Below, in pieces: positions 1-4,675 of a stretch of 5,483 nucleotides of DNA. The notes beneath the pieces were generated by a model, which saw nothing but the letters and a program-made list of their open reading frames with translations, was not told the origin of the DNA and searched no databases. Source of the DNA: Spirochaetia bacterium. Lineage in GTDB: Bacteria; Spirochaetota; Spirochaetia; Treponematales; Breznakiellaceae. A program made the translations under genes and the position numbers. The stretch is from assembly GCA_026002045.1 (NCBI GenBank), contig BOAV01000129.1:1-5483 (forward strand). Reading direction: 5' to 3'. Each line of letters opens with the position of its first letter. Within the stretch, counting starts at the first letter, position 1.

Positions 1-94
1 AAGAACCAAGGACGAAATCCAGAGGATTACCAAAAAATACATGAGGGGAAACAGCTTGAGCTGTTCCCTTACCAAAATAAAGCATGAAGGTTAA
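1..94 (+). CDS. C-terminal tail of an unidentified upstream gene (partial)
   Basis: The window probably opens inside a gene, but the frame is ambiguous. Frame 2 is open from position 2 to a TAA at 92-94 and ends in ...KIKHEG. Frame 1 is open to a TGA at 85-87 and ends in ...QLELFPYQNKA. Frame 2 has the more GC-rich third positions, like the permease remnant that follows. It also stops five bases before the terminator-like hairpin at 99-120, which fits the end of a transcription unit. Only about 30 residues are visible, with no motif, so no function is assigned. That a gene ends here is more secure than which frame encodes it. Confidence 0.3.
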   Translation, partial: RTKDEIQRITKKYMRGNSLSCSLTKIKHEG

Positions 95-98
95 AGAT

Positions 99-120
99 AC
101 CGCAGGGCTTGCCCTGCGGT
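99..120 (+). terminator. Perfect hairpin, possible intrinsic terminator
   Basis: Ten-base arms (ACCGCAGGGC and GCCCTGCGGT) are separated by TT. The hairpin lies just after the first stop codon and is followed by TTATTCATCC, a weak T-run. It probably ends the transcript of the gene entering from the left. The permease reading frame runs straight through it, which suggests that the first dozen or so codons of that frame are not genuine permease sequence. Confidence 0.45.
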
Positions 121-419
121 TATTCATCCAAAAAGCCGCCACCGCCGGCATTGTGATCATGATGCTTTCCATGGGGCAGACCTTCCTTTCCGGCGCGCTC
201 ATTCCGGTTACCCATTCCACCGGCGTCATGGCGGTGGTGAGCCGCCTTTTACCGATGACCTATTGCGTCGATTTTATGCGGGGGATGTTTTACGAAGGCC
301 AAAGCAGCGCGCCAACCCTTCACCCGCCGCTGGTCAATCTCGCCATCATTATCACCTTTACCGCCGTTTTCCTAATCGCAGGTACCGTCGCCTTTGTCCG
401 GGCGGGAAAAAACCGGTAA
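120..419 (+). pseudogene. ABC-2 type transporter permease, C-terminal remnant
   Basis: The open frame formally starts at ATG 84 and gives 111 residues. Recognisable permease sequence begins only near position 125 (KAATAGIVIMM). The pattern is that of the C-terminal half of ABC-2 permeases: a hydrophobic helix, the FLSGALIP turn, the LLPMTYCVDFMRG segment before the last loop, and a final membrane helix (LAIIITFTAVFLIAGTVAFV) ending in a short basic tail. Complete permeases of this family usually have 250-400 residues and six membrane helices, so more than half is missing. There is no ribosome binding site before ATG 84, and a terminator-like hairpin lies within the first codons. I infer a 5'-truncated remnant of an exporter (drug, polysaccharide or antibiotic class), with no ATPase partner in view. 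A genuine short protein is less likely. Confidence 0.6.
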
Positions 420-511
420 ATGAGCAGGGGAACATACAGGTTAAAAAATATAGTGAATTTTGCAATATAGTATGTAAAAACGGCTCTTCAAAAAATAGGG
501 ATTAGTGGTTT

Positions 512-852
512 ATGGGTTTTTGAGGTAATTTTGGCGGCTGGACATTAGCGACAAGCGAGGCTATTGAAACTGAACTGTTGCGAATAAAGGATACCGAAAA
601 ACTTGAAAATGTTAAGGAATTAATACCCGTTTTATTCGGGATAAAGGCATGGAAGCCTTAACGCGGGAACTCGGCACTATCGGCACCGTATATTTTTTAC
701 GGCAATTTAACAACGGCAGTGGTAATTGGACGGAAGACAGAAAAAAAGAACTTGCAGATGTTACAATGGAGACAATCGAAAAAGATATAATAGCCTTACG
801 GGCTAGTGGAAATACTATATTTTCACACGAAAACATAAAAGAAATCCATTAA
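512..852 (+). pseudogene. Broken small hypothetical gene (frameshift, possible nonsense codon)
   Basis: Two frames read as one protein. Frame 2 (524-658) gives ...AIETELLRIKDTEKLENVKELIPVLFGIKA and stops at 656-658. Frame 1 starts at ATG 649 with MEALTRELGTIGTVYFLRQF and ends in ...SHENIKEIH at 850-852. Joining them at GCATGG (about 645-650) restores a continuous helical protein, so a one-base deletion is likely. Upstream in frame 2, ATG 512 is preceded by AGGG at 497-500 but meets a TGA at 521 after three codons. Either the start is elsewhere or there is a second lesion. The joined product would be about 110 residues, mostly charged amphipathic helix, with no signal peptide and no family I can name. 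It lies directly upstream of attC1, so it is probably cassette cargo. The alternative is a short protein from ATG 649 alone, but that ATG has no good ribosome binding site. Confidence 0.5.
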
Positions 853-870
853 AACGGCTATAGTGGAACA

Positions 871-894
871 CGCCGTGCCATCCGTGGCACGGCG
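871..894 (+). repeat. Ten-base-pair hairpin with CCATCC apex
   Basis: The arms CGCCGTGCCA and TGGCACGGCG pair perfectly around TCCG. There is no T-run after it, so termination is doubtful. The apex (CCATCCNTGG) recurs in hairpins at 5417-5434 and, in part, at 5462-5475, which suggests a dispersed palindrome family in this genome. It is followed by a weaker inverted repeat (GTAGCA 899-904, TGCTAC 926-931) and a six-base hairpin (AGCCGC/GCGGCT, 944-958). Confidence 0.55.
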
Positions 895-975
895 CTTCGT
901 AGCAGGTTTTTGTTGAAAATAATTGTGCTACAGCATAAGTAAAAGCCGCTTCGCGGCTGGGGCATTTCAAACTTC

Positions 976-1148
976 GTATAACATACGGTTGGCGGTTCGG
1001 GGCTAAAGCCCCTCCGGGTTCCGTTCGCCTAGGTCAGTCGCTACGCTCCTTCCCACGGCTCACTCCACCCACATTTTTTGCGGCGCCGGAACGCTTCGCG
1101 TTCCTTTATCGCGCCGCAAAAAACGTCGCAAACCTTTTGTCGTTAGGC
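976..1148 (+). other. attC1 recombination site
   Basis: This is a 173-base palindromic site after the broken gene. R'' is GTATAAC (976-982), L'' is GGTTGGCG (987-994), L' is CGCAAACC (1127-1134) and R' is GTTAGGC (1142-1148). The L boxes pair with one mismatch. The apex is a long hairpin: GCGGCGC/GCGCCGC flanked by T6 and A6, with an inner GGAACGC-TTC-GCGTTCC. R'' does not match the present R', because the last six R' bases belong to the inserted cassette C1. It does match GTTATAC at 1303-1309, the site that would have stood here before C1 inserted. It is longer than most attC sites (roughly 57-141 bases) but has their architecture. Confidence 0.8.
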
Positions 1149-1303
1149 AAAATCCGCTACGCGGCTCTTGCCTAACGTGGGCGCGGGCAAGCCCGCAGTC
1201 AGGCTCGCCGCTACGCGGACTTCGCCTAACTGCGGGTTTACGCCATGCCGCTACGGTCAGGCTTCGCCTGCCCTCCGCGTCACGGCGCAAACCCGCGCCC
1301 ACG
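1143..1303 (+). mobile_element. Gene-less mini-cassette C1
   Basis: This 161-base unit is bounded by two core sites, G^TTAGGC at 1142 and G^TTATAC at 1303. It holds no open frame: only a short palindrome (GTTAGGCAA ... TTGCCTAAC, 1142-1176) and then its own attC. Its first bases (TTAGGC) are complementary to its own R'' (GCCTAAC, 1170-1176), as expected of a circularising cassette. A second copy lies at 1905-2065 with one substitution (G1191 to A1953). It looks like a cassette reduced to its recombination machinery. Confidence 0.75.
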
Positions 1304-1309
1304 TTATAC
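1170..1309 (+). other. attC2 recombination site (mini-cassette C1)
   Basis: R'' is GCCTAAC (1170-1176), an exact RYYYAAC match, and R' is GTTATAC (1303-1309). The outer stem TAACGTGGGCGCGGG (1173-1187) pairs perfectly with 1292-1306 over 15 bases. It therefore lacks the unpaired spacer between R and L boxes seen in the other sites here. Inside are two further hairpins: CCCGCAGTCAGGC with GCCTAACTGCGGG, and GGGTTTACGCC with GGCGCAAACCC. The predicted fold is a three-way junction. Confidence 0.7.
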
Positions 1310-1451
1310 GCAATTTTGCCTAAGCTTTTGAAGAATTTTTAAGTAAAATCTGTAACACAGAAGAAGAAAGAAGAATTATGGTAAAGACAATACTGGTTTG
1401 ATAAAAATACGGTACCCAGTAGCAATAAGTGGTTTGATAAAAGTAAAATCT

Positions 1452-1576
1452 AAATGAACGGAAGAATAAGAGGATATAAACAAAAAACCTTTGCTCTTTT
1501 AGCGCTGCTAGAGGCAGCGCCCAGCGGCATTGGCCGCTGCATTTATCGGCAGTGTGTTACATAAAATAACATTCAT
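1452..1576 (+). repeat. Structured tandem element, copy A (candidate RNA)
   Basis: It starts in a purine-rich stretch (GGAAGAATAAG) and then forms three consecutive hairpins. H1 is GCGCTGC-TAGAG-GCAGCGC (1502-1520). H2 is CAGCGGC-ATTG-GCCGCTG (1522-1539), one base after H1. H3 is TGTTA-CATAAAA-TAACA near 1556-1572. Loops and linkers are conserved in copy B while the stems differ by paired changes, the mark of selection on structure. I do not recognise a known RNA family. Confidence 0.55.
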
Positions 1577-1592
1577 ATGAAATAATTATTTA

Positions 1593-1714
1593 AAAGAAGA
1601 AAGAAGAATAACTGTATTAAAAAGAGCTATACAGTTTTGGCGTCGCTAGAGGCGCCGCCCGGCGGCATTGGCCGCCGCATTTATTGGCAGGGTGTTACAC
1701 AAAATAACATTCAT
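1593..1714 (+). repeat. Structured tandem element, copy B (candidate RNA)
   Basis: This is the homologue of copy A, with hairpins offset by 138 bases. H1 is GCGTCGC-TAGAG-GCGCCGC (1640-1658) with one T-C mismatch. H2 is CGGCGGC-ATTG-GCCGCCG (1660-1677). H3 is TGTTA-CACAAAA-TAACA. Relative to copy A, one H1 pair changed from T-A to C-G and one H2 pair from A-T to G-C, and all loops are unchanged apart from one base in H3. It ends about 30 bases before attC3. Confidence 0.55.
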
Positions 1715-1742
1715 AAAGAATAATGGGGTACGGCAAAACAGC

Positions 1743-1910
1743 GTATAACATGCGGTTTACGGTTCGTCGCTACGCTCCTCCGGCTACGAAAAAACGCAGT
1801 CGGCGCGTTGCGCCTTTGTGCGTTTTTTCTCCGCCACATTTTGGGCAGGGGTCAATGCTTCGCATTGCCCTATTACCTGCCCAAAACGTCGCAAACCTTT
1901 CACGTTAGGC
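1743..1910 (+). other. attC3 recombination site (cassette C2)
   Basis: R'' is GTATAAC (1743-1749), L'' GGTTTACG (1754-1761), L' CGCAAACC (1890-1897) and R' GTTAGGC (1904-1910). The L boxes pair with one mismatch. The left half carries a GAAAAAACGCA/TGCGTTTTTTC palindrome shared with attC5. The apex is TTTTGGGCAGG (1839-1849) paired with CCTGCCCAAAA (1876-1886), enclosing CAATGC-TTC-GCATTG. R'' matches the 5' end of its own cassette (GTTATAC at 1303), not its current neighbour C3. Confidence 0.8.
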
Positions 1911-2065
1911 AAAATCCGCTACGCGGCTCTTGCCTAACGTGGGCGCGGGCAAACCCGCAGTCAGGCTCGCCGCTACGCGGACTTCGCCTAACTGCGGGTT
2001 TACGCCATGCCGCTACGGTCAGGCTTCGCCTGCCCTCCGCGTCACGGCGCAAACCCGCGCCCACG
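1905..2065 (+). mobile_element. Gene-less mini-cassette C3, second copy of C1
   Basis: It is identical to 1143-1303 except for A1953. Outside the core sites the flanks differ at once: TTTTGTC versus TTTCAC on the left, and TTATAC versus TTATGC on the right. The identity therefore begins and ends at the integrase cut points. This argues for two independent insertions of one circular cassette and against a regional duplication. Confidence 0.75.
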
Positions 2066-2071
2066 TTATGC
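1932..2071 (+). other. attC of mini-cassette C3
   Basis: It has the same architecture as attC2: R'' GCCTAAC at 1932-1938, R' GTTATGC at 2065-2071, and a 15-base perfect outer stem (1935-1949 with 2054-2068). The last R' bases come from cassette C4. Confidence 0.7.
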
Positions 2072-2104
2072 GCCATTAAATCCTGAAATTTTTTGAAAAA
2101 TATA

Positions 2105-2133
2105 TTGACATTTTATGTGTATTATGGTAAAAT
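2105..2133 (+). promoter_or_regulatory. Cassette C4 promoter
   Basis: A perfect -35 (TTGACA, 2105-2110), a 17-base spacer and TAAAAT (2128-2133) form a near-ideal housekeeping sigma promoter. It starts 40 bases after the core G and should fire about 45 bases before ATG 2187. Its placement inside the cassette means that it travels with the gene. Confidence 0.75.
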
Positions 2134-2186
2134 TAGGAGTCGTTATTTTGACGGTGTAAATAAATCACAAAGGAAGGTAAAGTTTT

Positions 2187-2789
2187 ATGAGAGAAAATTC
2201 AGAATTACGTTCAATTGCGAGGAGTCAATTGAAAGGGAGCTGGCTTGCGGCAGTTGGTGTTACATTTATCTACATGATTATTGTTTCACTATCTGGTTTT
2301 ACGGTCGTAGGTCCAATAATTCTTGGCGGGCCGTTGGCAATAGGATTTTACGGTTATTTTATACGCAAAGCGCGTAATGAAACCGTAAAATTGGAAAATT
2401 TGTTTGATGGCTTCAAATTATTTGGATCAAGTTTTTTACTTTTCTTGTTGCAAATGATTTTCATCACACTATGGACATGCTTATTGTTCATTCCTGGAAT
2501 TGTAAAAAGCTTTAGTTATTCTATGGCATTTTATATCTTACGGGATAACCCTAATTTGGGTGCATCAGAAGCAATAACGGCAAGCCGTAAAATGATGAAT
2601 GGATACAAAGGAAAGCTTTTTGGATTGTATCTAAGTTTTATTGGCTGGGCATTACTTTCTGTAATTACATTTGGAATAGGAGTTTTTTGGCTTATTCCAT
2701 ATATGCAACAAGCAACCGCAGATTTTTATGAAGATCTTAAAGGACGCAACGAAGCATCAATAGCTGAGCCCAATGGACAAAGTAATTAA
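2187..2789 (+). CDS. DUF975-family integral membrane protein
   Basis: This 200-residue protein matches the DUF975 pattern from memory: a short polar N-terminus with ARSQLKGSW, paired membrane helices at about 20-58 containing GGPLAIGFYGYFIRKAR, the LFDGFKLFG segment near 72-80, helices at about 82-118, then the family signature ASRKMMNGYKGKLFGLYLSF (about 132-151), with the conserved tryptophan of FIGW just after it, and a last membrane region to about 172. The tail is soluble and polar. The biochemical function of the family is unknown; members are inner-membrane proteins of about 200-250 residues, so this one looks complete. The start at ATG 2187 is supported by AGGAAGG at 2171-2177. It has its own promoter and is followed by attC4. 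Codon use is AT-rich against the GC-rich attC DNA around it, which fits acquired cargo. Confidence 0.85.
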   Translation: MRENSELRSIARSQLKGSWLAAVGVTFIYMIIVSLSGFTVVGPIILGGPLAIGFYGYFIRKARNETVKLENLFDGFKLFGSSFLLFLLQMIFITLWTCLLFIPGIVKSFSYSMAFYILRDNPNLGASEAITASRKMMNGYKGKLFGLYLSFIGWALLSVITFGIGVFWLIPYMQQATADFYEDLKGRNEASIAEPNGQSN

Positions 2790-2828
2790 AAGATTTGTCC
2801 TAATGCCATTGTAGCAGGATTTAACGGC

Positions 2829-3002
2829 GCATAACATACGGTTTGCGGTTCGGGGCTAAAGCCCCTCCGGGTTCCGTTCGCCTAGGTCAGTCGCTACGCT
2901 CCTTCCCACGGCTCACTCCACCCACATTTTGCCAGCCCTGGTCTTTGCTTCGCAAAGCCCTTATTCGGGCTGGCAAAACGTCGCAAACCTTTCACGTTAT
3001 GT
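2829..3002 (+). other. attC4 recombination site (cassette C4)
   Basis: R'' is GCATAAC (2829-2835), L'' GGTTTGCG (2840-2847), L' CGCAAACC (2982-2989, perfect complement) and R' GTTATGT (2996-3002). The R-L spacers (ATAC left, TTTCAC right) do not pair, as in classical attC sites. Its first 100 bases match attC1 at 99 positions, but the apex differs: TTTTGCCAGCCC/GGGCTGGCAAAA with inner CTTTGC-TTC-GCAAAG. Confidence 0.85.
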
Positions 3003-3045
3003 GCAATTGGGGCTAAACTGGTTGGAAATACTGTAAAAATACCTA

Positions 3046-3073
3046 TTGACAAAAAACAAAATTATGATATTAT
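3046..3073 (+). promoter_or_regulatory. Cassette C5 promoter
   Basis: TTGACA (3046-3051), a 16-base spacer and TATTAT (3068-3073). The -35 lies 50 bases after the core G, in a context resembling the C6 promoter (TAAAAAT followed by TTGACA). It lies just before the ribosome binding site at 3092-3096. Confidence 0.7.
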
Positions 3074-3101
3074 CAAATATTGATCATTTATGGAGGAAAA
3101 T

Positions 3102-3802
3102 ATGGATTCTGGCTTGGTTTATGTTGTATATAATGAATGGATTCGTGACCCTGTAACAGGTAAAATGCCTTATAAAATAGGTATAACGACTGGAACGGTT
3201 GATGAGCGTTATTATGGGTTGGGTTTAAAAATGCCTGGAGAATTTATATGTTATTTTGCGTATGAATTTGATGGAACATATACAAAAGTTGAAAAAACTT
3301 TGCAAAATACTTTGAATCAATTAAATGTTAATGGAGAATGGTTTAATGTTAATGAAGAGGCACTTGAAGGAATTCGTAATGTTTGTGAATTAGCTGGAGG
3401 GAAATTAGTTACAGAAAAGATTGAGGATGAAATTGAAATGGCAACTCAAACCGAATCAAAGGATTCTACACAATTTATATTTAATGGAGAAAAATATAAA
3501 AAGAATAGATTAGTACTAGCCGTTATTAAAGAACATATTCTAAATAATAATAATATCTCATTTGAAGATCTACAAGAAATCTTTGACAAAAAATTGCAGG
3601 AGGCTTTGGGGTTGTTGACGAATATAGTAATGGTGAGAACATTTATAAAACAACGGGATATAAACGTCATTTTATTGATGATCCATTAGATTTAAATAAT
3701 GGCAAAAAAATTGTTGTATGTTCACAATGGGGTATTGGAAACATTGGAAGATTTATTAATAGGGCAAAAGAATTAGGATATAATATTGAGGCTGAAAAAT
3801 AA
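3102..3802 (+). pseudogene. GIY-YIG/T5orf172-like protein, frameshifted near its C-terminus
   Basis: The frame opens at ATG 3090, but GGAGG at 3092-3096 sits five bases before ATG 3102, so translation probably starts MDSGLVYVVYNEW. The N-terminal part (about residues 4-95) resembles GIY-YIG superfamily proteins of the T5orf172/Mug113 type: strand LVYVVYN, then YKIGITTGTVDERY with the conserved arginine region, and GEWFNV. A variable helical linker follows. The frame runs on to TAG at 3687-3689 in an implausible tail. Switching back one base near 3597-3600 gives GGFGVVDEYSNGENIYKT..., then CSQWGIGNIGRFINRAKELG, and a stop at 3800-3802, a typical conserved C-terminal module. A one-base deletion is the simplest reading. 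The intact protein would have about 233 residues. Possible roles are DNA cleavage or phage defence, but catalytic identity is uncertain. Slippage at A6 (3588-3593) is a less likely alternative. Confidence 0.65.
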
Positions 3803-3821
3803 TGGGGTACGCCCCAACTGC

Positions 3822-3990
3822 ACATAACATACGCTATACGCTGCGCCGCAGTAGCGGCTTGGCCTACGAAAAAACGCAGTCGGCCTGCGGCCTTTGTGCG
3901 TTTTTTCTCCGGCACATTTTTGCAGTTGCTGGAAACCTACGGTTTCCTTTATCGCAACCGCAAAAACGTCGTATAGCTTTCACGTTATGC
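3822..3990 (+). other. attC5 recombination site (cassette C5)
   Basis: R'' is ACATAAC (3822-3828), L'' GCTATACG (3833-3840), L' CGTATAGC (3970-3977, perfect complement) and R' GTTATGC (3984-3990). Both L boxes differ from attC4 in a compensating way. The left half shares the CGAAAAAACGCA ... TGCGTTTTTTC palindrome with attC3. The apex is TTTTTGC ... GCAAAAA around GGAAACC-TAC-GGTTTCC. R'' matches the 5' end of cassette C5 (GTTATGT at 2996). Confidence 0.85.
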
Positions 3991-4032
3991 GAAATGGGGG
4001 CTATGCTTTTTTAAAATATTATAAAAATGGAC

Positions 4033-4062
4033 TTGACAAATTTATCCGTTTTATAATATATT
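4033..4062 (+). promoter_or_regulatory. Cassette C6 promoter
   Basis: TTGACA at 4033-4038, 49 bases after the core G. The best -10 at legal spacing is TATATT (4057-4062, 18-base spacer). A better hexamer, TATAAT (4052-4057), is too close at 13 bases. It leads to AGGAG at 4094-4098 and the nitroreductase start. Confidence 0.65.
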
Positions 4063-4104
4063 CTATGTGTAGCCATCACTACAAAATAATTATAGGAGTA
4101 TTTT

Positions 4105-4650
4105 ATGATGAAACAAGAAGCCTTGGAAGTGTTGAAAAACCGTAGAGCTATTCGTAAATTTAAACCCGAACAGGTAACCAAGGAAGATTTGGATGCTGTT
4201 TTGGAAGCCGGTACATTTGCCGCAACCGCAGGGGGGAAACAAGCTCCAGTTATTGTGGCGGTACAAGACCCCGATACGGTTGCTCTGTTGAATATAATGA
4301 ACGCAAAAATTTCAAACAGTGTTAGAAAACCCACTGAACAGATTAAGGATCCTTATTATGGTGCGCCAACTATCTTGCTTGTCATTGAACCTGAAAATGT
4401 AATGGTGCCTGATTTGGACTGTGCTGTAGTTGGTGGCAATTTGTTGAATGCGGCTTATGCGGTCGGTCTTGGTTCCTGCTGGATACACCGCTCTAAGGAA
4501 ATGTTTAATACAGCTGAAGGCAGAGAATTATTAAAAAAATGGGGTCTGCCTGAGACAATGAGAAGCGTGTGTTCTATTGCGCTTGGCTATCCGTCTGGTC
4601 CACATCCCAAAGCTGCTCCCCGCAAAGCAGACTATATTATAAGAGTATAG
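4105..4650 (+). CDS. Nitroreductase-family flavoprotein (FMN, NAD(P)H-dependent)
   Basis: This is a 181-residue protein of the small nitroreductase type. It opens with EVLKNRRAIRKFKPEQV (residues 8-24), whose arginines bind the FMN phosphate in this family. AATAGGKQAPVIVAVQ (39-54) follows, then a central helix with DCAVVGGNLLNAAYAVGLGS (105-124), then CWIHR, and the C-terminal ALGYPSG...PKAAPRKADYIIRV pattern that closes the FMN site. Family members are cytoplasmic homodimers reducing nitro compounds, quinones or flavins; the substrate here cannot be read. Length is usual (about 170-220) and no key segment is missing. Either ATG 4105 or ATG 4108 fits AGGAG at 4094-4098, with six- or nine-base spacing. 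It has its own promoter and is the last gene before the array breaks off. Confidence 0.9.
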   Translation: MMKQEALEVLKNRRAIRKFKPEQVTKEDLDAVLEAGTFAATAGGKQAPVIVAVQDPDTVALLNIMNAKISNSVRKPTEQIKDPYYGAPTILLVIEPENVMVPDLDCAVVGGNLLNAAYAVGLGSCWIHRSKEMFNTAEGRELLKKWGLPETMRSVCSIALGYPSGPHPKAAPRKADYIIRV

Positions 4651-4675
4651 CTATAAAAAAAAATTAAAAAAAATA

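Larger units (their letters stand above)
1304..1904 (+). mobile_element. Gene-less cassette C2 with tandem structured repeats
   Basis: This 601-base cassette runs from G^TTATAC (1303) to G^TTAGGC (1904). It holds no credible protein gene; the longest forward frames lie inside attC3, and ATG 1378 meets TGA after seven codons. The left part (1321-1451) is AT-rich with small direct repeats: AAGTAAAATCT at 1341 and 1441, and GGTTTGATAAAA at about 1395 and 1431. The middle holds two copies of a roughly 125-base hairpin-rich element. Its terminal inverted repeat (1303-1320 with 1732-1749) matches at 16 of 18 positions. I see no TTGACA-type promoter, unlike in the gene-bearing cassettes. The cargo may be an untranslated RNA. 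Confidence 0.7.
2066..2996 (+). mobile_element. Gene cassette C4 (DUF975 membrane protein)
   Basis: This 931-base cassette runs from G^TTATGC (2065) to G^TTATGT (2996). It has the best terminal inverted repeat in the window: 2065-2085 against 2815-2835 matches at 20 of 21 positions, the exception being A2075 opposite C2825. Cargo order is core site, promoter, one gene, then attC4. Confidence 0.75.
2997..3984 (+). mobile_element. Gene cassette C5 (GIY-YIG-like protein)
   Basis: This 988-base cassette runs from G^TTATGT (2996) to G^TTATGC (3984). Terminal inverted repeat 2996-3013 against 3811-3828 matches at 17 of 18 positions (A3006 opposite C3818). Order is core site, promoter, one frameshifted gene, GGGGTACGCCCC hairpin, attC5. 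Confidence 0.75.

Noticed and set aside
1060..1302. Reverse-strand open frame of 80 codons across attC1 and attC2
   Set aside because: It lies wholly in palindromic recombination-site DNA, is rich in Arg and Gly as expected of GC-rich repeats, and has no ribosome binding site.
1452..1714. Type III toxin-antitoxin RNA repeat array
   Set aside because: The repeats are far longer than known antitoxin repeats, only two are present, and no toxin gene follows.
1143..2065. CRISPR array, because of repeated near-identical blocks
   Set aside because: The repeats are long palindromes separated by genes or by 600 bases. There are no short regular repeats with spacers.
1143..2065. Insertion sequence or MITE as the explanation of the duplicated 161-base unit
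   Set aside because: There is no target duplication, and the unit's ends coincide with GTTRRRY-type core sites and match its own R'' box, which fits a cassette better.
1723..2086. Two forward open frames over attC3 and the second mini-cassette
   Set aside because: Both translate repeat DNA. The same sequence occurs elsewhere in the window in other contexts, and there is no ribosome binding site.
2093..2377. Forward frame overlapping the start of the DUF975 gene
   Set aside because: It covers the promoter and the gene's first 60 codons in another frame, with no plausible protein features.
3667..4334. Reverse- and forward-strand frames over attC5 and the start of the nitroreductase gene
   Set aside because: They are shadows of the palindromic site and of the clearly coding nitroreductase frame.
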